The notes under the pieces are model-generated. The model ran no database searches. It saw nothing but the letters and a program-made list of their open reading frames with translations, and was not told the DNA's origin. DNA of 64,000 nucleotides from Chelydra serpentina (lineage: Eukaryota > Chordata > Testudines > Chelydridae). Every line of letters begins with the position of its first letter. The first letter of the stretch is position 1. Below are positions 57,276 through 64,000 of the stretch, one piece after another. Where the stretch lies: positions 13,162,001 to 13,226,000 of the forward strand of contig JBAIAC010000033.1 in NCBI GenBank assembly GCA_037349315.1, written 5' to 3'. Both the position numbers and the translations under genes were made by a program.

Positions 57276-58029
57276 GCCAAAGCAGAAACAGGGCTTCATG
57301 AAATAGCCTGTCAGCTACAACACGCTCCCCGCCCCCACCCACCCCCCACATACCCCGCCTTGCCTTTTGAACAGGCCCTTCATTAACTAGCACACATAGA
57401 GCCCAGGCTCAGGCAAGTTACCACAGCCACTTAAAATCCTGAACACACGATCACACTGAAAAGAAATAGGATGGGGAGCAAGTCCTGGAACTGGCATAAA
57501 ACGAGGGAATCCTACCCTTCGTGCACAGTTCTGACTTTCACCTCTGCGGGTTCACAGATAGTAAAATGAGGAGCTACCCTAGTAGCATTAAGTTCAGTCC
57601 ATATGCGTGTTAATTAGGAAGCGAGATCTCTGTTCTCTGCCATTTGCTTGCTTTATGTTCAGAATAATAATCTAAAAAGGCCTTTAGCAGTCTAGAGAGG
57701 TAAAGATATACACAAGCAAGTTACTGTCAGGTCTTGAAGCAATATTTTTAATAGAAATATTTACTAAGTCCCAATAAAGAACCGCTACTCCGTGACTTCT
57801 CCTCTTTGCGTTTTTTCACTAAGAAAATGCTTTTTCTATGGTCACTGAAAATACTCAAGTTTAAAATATTCTTACAATAAGTTTGTGATCTGCAGTGCAG
57901 CCCTCAGCAGCACTGTCTGTAGTTGAGAGAATCACATCAATCATAGGCGTATTAATTGCTGAATAGAAAACTCACTCTCCTTCTGTGATAAATAAGAATG
58001 CATTGCACAAAGAGCTTAATCAAAGTAGG
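57276..58029. other. No gene recognised
   Basis: Intergenic. A C-rich stretch (cccgcccccacccaccccccac) lies at about 57328-57350. Confidence 0.6.
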
Positions 58030-58155
58030 TGTAATTAGCCACATTTGACTGATGCAGAAATAGGAATACAGAGCAGGTAAATGACTTCCTCATGGTCACA
58101 CAGCAAGTCAGTGGGAGATTCCTAAGCCAGGTTTCCCAAACCCCACTCCTCTGTG
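58030..58155 (-). repeat. MIR/CORE-SINE-type fragment
   Basis: ttgactgatgcagaaatagg, aatacagagcaggtaaatgacttcctcatgg and tcacacagcaagtcagtggg are the minus-strand form of the MIR/CORE body. Confidence 0.8.
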
Positions 58156-61100
58156 CAAATACTGGGCAAGGATAATTGCTGTTCAAGGGAAACAGTATTT
58201 TATCAAATAAATTTGTGATTTTTAGATGTTTCTTTTTATTGAAGTATTAAATATCCGTGCCCTAATTTGTGGTTTTAAGATTTATTAATGGCAAGATCCT
58301 CAAGAACTGCCATACATACGCTTCTTGCCTTTGAGATGTGGAAATATTTATTGGTAGACATTGTCGCCCCTGATCCTGGCATACTGAAATTAGAACTCGT
58401 GCAAAAAATAGGGAAATTATTGACCGTTCCTACAATATCTTGCGATTTAAAGTGAGAAAAAGAGCTGACAATAAGTAAGCCAATGTGCCCAGTACATCCT
58501 CTCTCTCTCTCTCTCTAGACAGTGGGGAAATTACTGTTGTGAAAGTATCCATGTTCTCTCTTATTAAGTTCTTACTCATTTCCAAAAGCAATGCACACCA
58601 CATTTTAAAAGGTGCAATTAACCAAACCAAGTGGCCCTCTCCCCCAGCTAAAGGAAAAAAGGCAGAATGTTGTCCAAAGTTAGATTCACATTGAAGTCAG
58701 AGGGTTTGCAGGCATGTACCTGAAAGTGGAATTTGTCCCAAAGTATCTAAACTTTCTTACAAATCAAAGAAATCACTAAAGATTCCCTAGGCACTCCTCC
58801 AATATAAACAAATAATGAACAAATTAAGTTGCAGGAGCCTGAATTGTCATTGACACATACATGTTTTATTAATCAATGTATTTTATTGTTCATATAAATA
58901 ATCTTCTGATGTAATTCTTATTAAACATGAAGTTAGTGAAACATCTGCATTTCATGAATTACTTGTAATTAATGCAAGTCTTATGGAGAGTAGTTGAATT
59001 AAATAATGAGGAGGGGAATGACTGATATCAGGATCATTTAGAACAGTTTGGCAGGGGGAGTTAATGGAGTGGCTGTTGTCGCTTTTTCCAACAGGAGGCG
59101 CTGGGCTCAGAGAGGGTCTGATGTCTGATCGTTCCTCCAAAAATACACACAAGCCCTTTCAAGCTAGTATTTCATAGCTCCTTGAAAGATTAAGTTTTGA
59201 ATGATTCATACTAGAGTCCCAAATTTCCATATCTGGATCCATTCAGACCTGACAGAAATGGCACTGGAACTCTAGCTTCTGCTATTGGTTCTAGCAAACA
59301 ATATCTCGTGGTGAAGATTATGGCAATGGTGATGGGGGTTGACACACAAGAGAATGTATTACAGTAGATCCTGCGCATTCTTACTCTGCAAGGCATCCCA
59401 TTGACTTCGCCTGCCCTAGATGCCCTAGAATTGATTCTCCTGCCCATGGTGAGGAGCACAGTTCAGCCTGCTCAAGGCATGAAAACATACGGGATGAGTT
59501 GTCCTCATGAGTGTTCTTTTCAGTTTTAAAAGGAAGTAATGAAATGAAGCAGATAGCATCTATTTCGGAATGCTGATCTTCAGTTCTTTCTTGATATGTT
59601 TGCATATACCTAAACTGAGAATGTGTGGTGTTGATAAATCAGGGAACAAAAAGAAAACATGAGTTGATTTCTATCAACATAGTTCAAAAAGTATCAATTC
59701 AGGAACAAAACTCTATATTTGTTTCATACAAGGATGTGATGCAGGATGGACAACTTGCTTTATTTAAAAGCCAGGACCGATTTAAGCAGCATGTAACATC
59801 AAAATCAGGTACCACGGGAACAAGACCCAAGCTGTGAATGATGCATATGCAGATGGTCAAGCACTTTAATTTCTCCCAGTGGAAGAAGTGTGATTTTTTT
59901 ACTTCATTAGAATAGTAAAGAACAGTTGTAATGTCAGATGTGACAATTTCTTTAGCTCAATGGCACTTGTGAGTTAACTCTTGGAAGAAATGTAGGCATA
60001 GTCAGTATCCTTAGAAAGAACATGAGAGAAATATCACCAGAGAGCCAGAAGTGTTCTAACTAAACATGTGCTTCAGAAGCTGACCATTTGTTTGAAGGCA
60101 TATGTAACATTTGTTTAAATTCCCATGCTATTGAGATGATTAACAAATAGCTGATTTGTCTGGTTTTCTCATTTTCTTCTAGTAGACAAAAACGGATACA
60201 ATAAATCCTCCAAGTGTATATTGAACTAAAGTTCACTGAGGTCTGTTGGATCCCAAAATTCATCATGAAGGTGATTTTGGTAAGATCAGATAAGCAGGAA
60301 TTGTATCACACAATGGGAAGGTCTAGGTTTAAGATGATTGCTTGTCATTCACCCATTTTGAAAACTACTCCACATAGTATTCTTAAAGTTTCGAAATCCA
60401 AATGTCAAGGTTCTGAAAAGTCAGCAATCTAATCCCTCTTCCGCACAAACATATAAAGAAAAAAATATAAACACACCTTTTTTCCCTTTGCTTAAAGTTC
60501 ATCTCACGAGAGATATATTATTTGGAAACACAGTACGCGTAAAATCTTCTTCCTTCTGCTGTTTCATTTTCTTACAAAATTAAGTAATTTGATTGAAAAA
60601 ATTAAAAATACTGAAATCCATGATGTTTTTCCATTTCACTATTAGGTTACTGGCTTAGTAATGTAATAAAAGTTGCCTATTATTATTATTTCATTTAAAA
60701 AAAAAGAATCCATCTAAATTCCAGCTGGTCTGTGTGATCCATTCTGCTACAGGCAAAACAGAAGTGTTTACTCATTCCTGTATTTGAATTTTCTTGTAAA
60801 CCTGCACCTGCCTGAATTCTATCCACCAAAATACCAAGTGCTTTCGATGAAACAGTTGTTTTTCTTTTGAATTCTCTGCATGAGCTGTCCACAAAAAAAA
60901 TCTAGTGCTATTAATCAGAAACTGGATTAGGATTTCTGTACTATGAGCTGATTTTCTGGGCATCAATATTTGCAGAAAACACTTCAGCTTTGGATGGAGT
61001 GGTGCTCTTTAAGCCACAGAAACCTTTCATCAAAAAACATCACAAGAAAACAGACTTGCAAATGACATAGACAGTTTATTTTTCATTTAATAAGGCTCAT

Positions 61101-61217
61101 AGCTGGAATGTATGAATTATCTTCAGACATTTAGAATGTACTGAAAATATTCCAGTTATGTCAGTCTGAAACTCCTCCATTTTTTTGAGATGTTCTTGTC
61201 AGATTTTTACAGTTATA
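58156..61217. other. No gene recognised
   Basis: 3 kb of A/T-rich intergenic sequence with short open frames only. (CT)n of about eight units lies at 58499-58516. Confidence 0.6.
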
Positions 61218-61360
61218 GGCCAAAATTTTCAAGAGTGATTAGTGAAAAGGAGTCCAGTTCTTAGAAAGTGTTGAGCACACATCCTCTGAAAATCAGGTCC
61301 CTTTAAGGTTTCTCAAGTTGGATACTCAAAAATTGAGATATCCAAAACCATTAATCACTT
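61218..61360. repeat. Fold-back repeat (gattttcagagg type), reverse orientation
   Basis: ggccaaaattttcaagagtg, then agtgttgagcacacatcctc, tgaaaatcaggtccctttaagg and ctcaagttggatactcaaaaattgag, are the reverse orientation of the repeat at 23896-24106. Confidence 0.65.
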
Positions 61361-62228
61361 ATGAAAAGCTGAGCCACATATTTTATCTTAATTGTTATGG
61401 TATGACTAGGGAAAATAAAGAGTACCCAGCCACCCACTCTAGTTACCCCAAATCTGGGTGGGGGTTTGAAAAGCATAAACAAACCTTAGAACAAAATCTA
61501 CTCAAAATTATAACGCATTTTCACAACAAATTTTGAAAATTCCAAAGTAATTTGTCCCACAGATGTTGAAAGGGAAATAGTTTTTGTTTATTTGAAGTTT
61601 TTATCAAATTTTTGGTTTCAGAAATATTTGGGCTTTTAGTTTTAGCCCCTCTCTCTCCTTTTTTCTCTTCTTTTTTCCATTTTGCCACTGAAAAAGGGAG
61701 AAGAAGGAAGGAAAAAATAATATGAAAAAGATTTGGTTTGGGGTTTTGCAACGAAACATTTTTTAAAAATACAAAAAATATTATACCATACTATGAGGTT
61801 TACTATATTAAAGGGCATTTTAGGATGAAAAAAAATTATTAAAAAAATTTCAGCCACTTACATTACCTAAACCTTATAGATTTAAATAAGTATACAGAAG
61901 AGTAAATTTCATAGACACTTGGGAAAGGAGAAAGTAGCCCCAATTTCCCAGAATCCTCTGCTCCTTCATTAGTAAAAACCTTGCACATCACCGATGCCTC
62001 ATGTCATTCCCCTTTCTCCTTAAAGTGCAGGTGCAATATCCTCATTATAAAATTGCATTTATTATGCTCTTTTGCCTTTCTCACCTGCACTCTTCCCACT
62101 AATCCCTCCCCACTAGAATTTTATTCCAAATTTTAATAACATCTAAGCATTATCAATGAACTTCTCTTTGTTTTTAAAACTTTTGAAAAATGTTTTGTTC
62201 TCCCCCCAAATTACACTGGCTCAAGGCT
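61361..62228. other. No gene recognised
   Basis: A/T-rich. Overlapping minus-strand frames at 61521-61857 are low-complexity (Lys, Phe rich) and unsupported. Confidence 0.6.
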
Positions 62229-62505
62229 TACGAACATAAGAATTGTCAGATTAAATCAGACCTGAGGTCCATCTAACCCAGTATCCTGATTCTGACAGCA
62301 GCCAGTCTCAGATGCTTCAGAGGAAGGTGCATTAGGGAGATGTGGGATAATCTGCCCTCCACAATCGGTCTCATCCTGATCTCCAGTACTTAGGGATTGG
62401 CTTAAACCTTGAAGCATAAGATTTACTATTCCTTCCCACATTTTTATAATTAATTATGCTATCTCTGGTTATCCATATAAATGTCCAACCCCTGTGGAGC
62501 AATAT
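62229..62505 (-). mobile_element. CR1/L3-type LINE 3' fragment
   Basis: aggtccatctaacccagtatcctgattctgacagcagccag, gggataatctgccctccaca, ggattggcttaaaccttgaagcataagattta and ttatccatataaatgtccaa match, on the minus strand, a CR1-type 3' region that I recall as abundant in turtles. Confidence 0.8.
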
Positions 62506-62620
62506 TCAGTGCCTGAAAGGTGACAGGTATGATGTCTATTAACTGTCTGGGTTAGAAATAGGATTAGCATTGTTACCAGCCCTGGAACTTCATGAGATAT
62601 GGGACTTTTACATCATGATG

Positions 62621-62780
62621 ACAGGTTTCAGAGTGGTAGCCATGTTAGTCTGTATCAGCAAAAACAACAAGGAGTCCTTGTGGGACCTTAGAGACTAACA
62701 CATTTATTTGGGCATGCACGAAAGCTTTATGCCCAAATAAATGTGTTAGTCTCTAAAGTGCCACAAGGACTCCTCATTGT
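62621..62780 (-). mobile_element. Hairpin-shaped retroposon copy with perfect 15-bp target duplication
   Basis: TTTTACATCATGATG at 62606-62620 is repeated exactly at 62781-62795. The insert is a hairpin. Arm 62661-62715 is the inverse of 62729-62783 at 51 of 55 positions (the last three bases belong to the target repeat), with a 13-base loop. The longer arm carries acaggtttcagagtggtagc and catgttagtctgtatcagca. The body is the sauropsid repeat 'cacgaaagctt-atgc-caaataaa-tgttagtctctaaggtgcc' recalled from memory. It is related to the copy at 22616-22733. Confidence 0.88.
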
Positions 62781-62795
62781 TTTTACATCATGATG

Positions 62796-63950
62796 TTACT
62801 GACAATAGCAATGATATTTTGGGTAATATTTAGATGTTTCAGAAGCTTTCACGGAGCATCCACATGAGCATTGTCCCCAAAGGACAGCTGTGTATATCTG
62901 CCACAATTTTACCCTTTAGGAGTAACTGTACCAACCAGCAGGGCTACAAGAAGAGAAGATTTTCTTCTTTTATTAACTCATTTGTTCATTCCTAATCTAG
63001 AACCTGATCCAGAAAGCCCTTCCTCACGCATGCAGACCAGATTCTGCCCATAGTTACACTGGTGACTTCAACAGGGCTGCTCCCGTGAGGAAGATTTTTC
63101 AGACTCATAATTTTAATAATAATCATCTTCACACTGAGAAATTAATTTTAGAGCAGGATTGATGGCATTCACTTCCAATCCGAGTCGAGAGTTTAGCAAT
63201 ATTATCTAACAGTTGAAGTTAGCTCTGCGTTCAGACCAAAAGTTAGTTCTCAAGAGAAATGATGGACAATGGCCCCTCTTTCCCACTGCTGAAATGCAGC
63301 ACACCTTGTTAGATTATCACATGGCAGGAGGACTGGTTGCTGGGAAGAAGTTGAAGAACTCAGCTCCTGCATTACAGTCAAAGCCATTTGTTTTGTTAAC
63401 TATCTGTGAATGTTACAAAGTGATAATCTAGCTGCGGATACATAGATTCACAGCCTTCTTGAATAAACACTGTACTTCCCTATCTTGAACTTCTAAAGGC
63501 ACAGTTCAAAAGAAATAACCAAGTTCATTTTCATATACTGAAGCAGTCAGTAATTAACAACACTTACTAAAACAGACAGGGCTTTGTTACTAACCTAGCT
63601 GCTTACTTGGCGGAATATATTCAGGCACCTAGCTGGTCCTGCGGATGTATTTGAGCACAATACTAAAACTGAAGCTGTACGACACACTACATCCTCAAAA
63701 TAGGGTCATGTGTAACTTGAAAGCGATAGGCAGCACAAAGTGAATGTATCTGCTCAGGTGCAAATTTTACCCCAGATGAATATTTTCCAAGGGATCATAC
63801 AGAGAAAAAAAGGATCTCTTGGCCATCCAAGCACCTAGATATTGCTGAATTGCCCCAACACAGTATGCTACTGTTACACTCAGTATTCAGTTTGGAGCTA
63901 TTGGACCCTTCTAAACGTTTGATCATTTTATACACTACTATCGTTCATTA
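62796..63950. other. No gene recognised; one fold-back remnant
   Basis: The remnant at 63035-63105 (ccagattctgcccatagttacactggtgacttcaacaggg) is one arm of the recurrent palindromic type. No coding signal is seen. Confidence 0.55.
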
Positions 63951-63952
63951 CT

Positions 63953-64000
63953 AAGGCCATGTCTACACTAGTGAGCTTCCAACAGCACAGCTGTACCGAT
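63953..64000. mobile_element. Left end of a PIF/Harbinger-like element, cut by the window edge
   Basis: After TAA the text ggccatgtctacactagtgagcttccaacagcacagctgtaccgat begins. Its first 16 bases are the same kind of terminal repeat as the right end of the element at 20892-23122 read in reverse (gggcatgtctgtatta). The remainder lies outside the window. Confidence 0.75.

Noticed and set aside
12401..64000. A second gene or conserved RNA gene downstream of ALDH1A2
   Set aside because: No exon-like frames with splice sites and no tRNA, snRNA or rRNA pattern were found; in human this side of ALDH1A2 is also a long intergenic region as I recall.

Overview
The window is vertebrate nuclear DNA, most likely from a turtle. 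The only gene found is the 3' third of ALDH1A2 (RALDH2, the retinoic-acid-synthesising aldehyde dehydrogenase). It runs on the + strand as five coding exons at 2317-2501, 3510-3674, 4122-4279, 5123-5197 and 10149-10221, all with GT/AG splice sites and matching reading phase. Together they encode roughly the last 218 residues, including the catalytic cysteine and the stop codon. A probable 3' UTR runs to about 12.4 kb. The turtle assignment rests on the repeats recalled from memory (sauropsid CR1 LINEs, turtle-type TIR elements and retroposons), not on a database search.

Layout: 1-2316 is the intron upstream of the first visible exon, with a truncated tRNA-like SINE at the left edge and a CpG-rich TIR element made of three consecutive hairpins. 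2317-10221 holds the exons and introns, with a TA-flanked MITE in one intron and an 18-base G run in the last intron. 10222 to about 12400 is the candidate 3' UTR. From about 12.4 kb to 64 kb I see no gene. This is intergenic DNA carrying CR1 fragments, MIR/CORE-SINE-type fragments, a solo LTR with its 5-bp target duplication, several non-autonomous DNA transposons with visible target duplications, two hairpin-shaped retroposon copies, many short degraded fold-back repeats, and simple repeats.

The most informative structure is at 20.6-23.3 kb. An old SINE-type repeat contains a fold-back segment, which was split by a PIF/Harbinger-like element (TTA target duplication). That element in turn contains a 5'-truncated CR1 LINE and a hairpin retroposon. 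No prokaryotic, viral coding, CRISPR or RNA-gene system was found, and no new biological system is claimed. Everything rests on reading the sequence; family names come from memory and are marked where uncertain.
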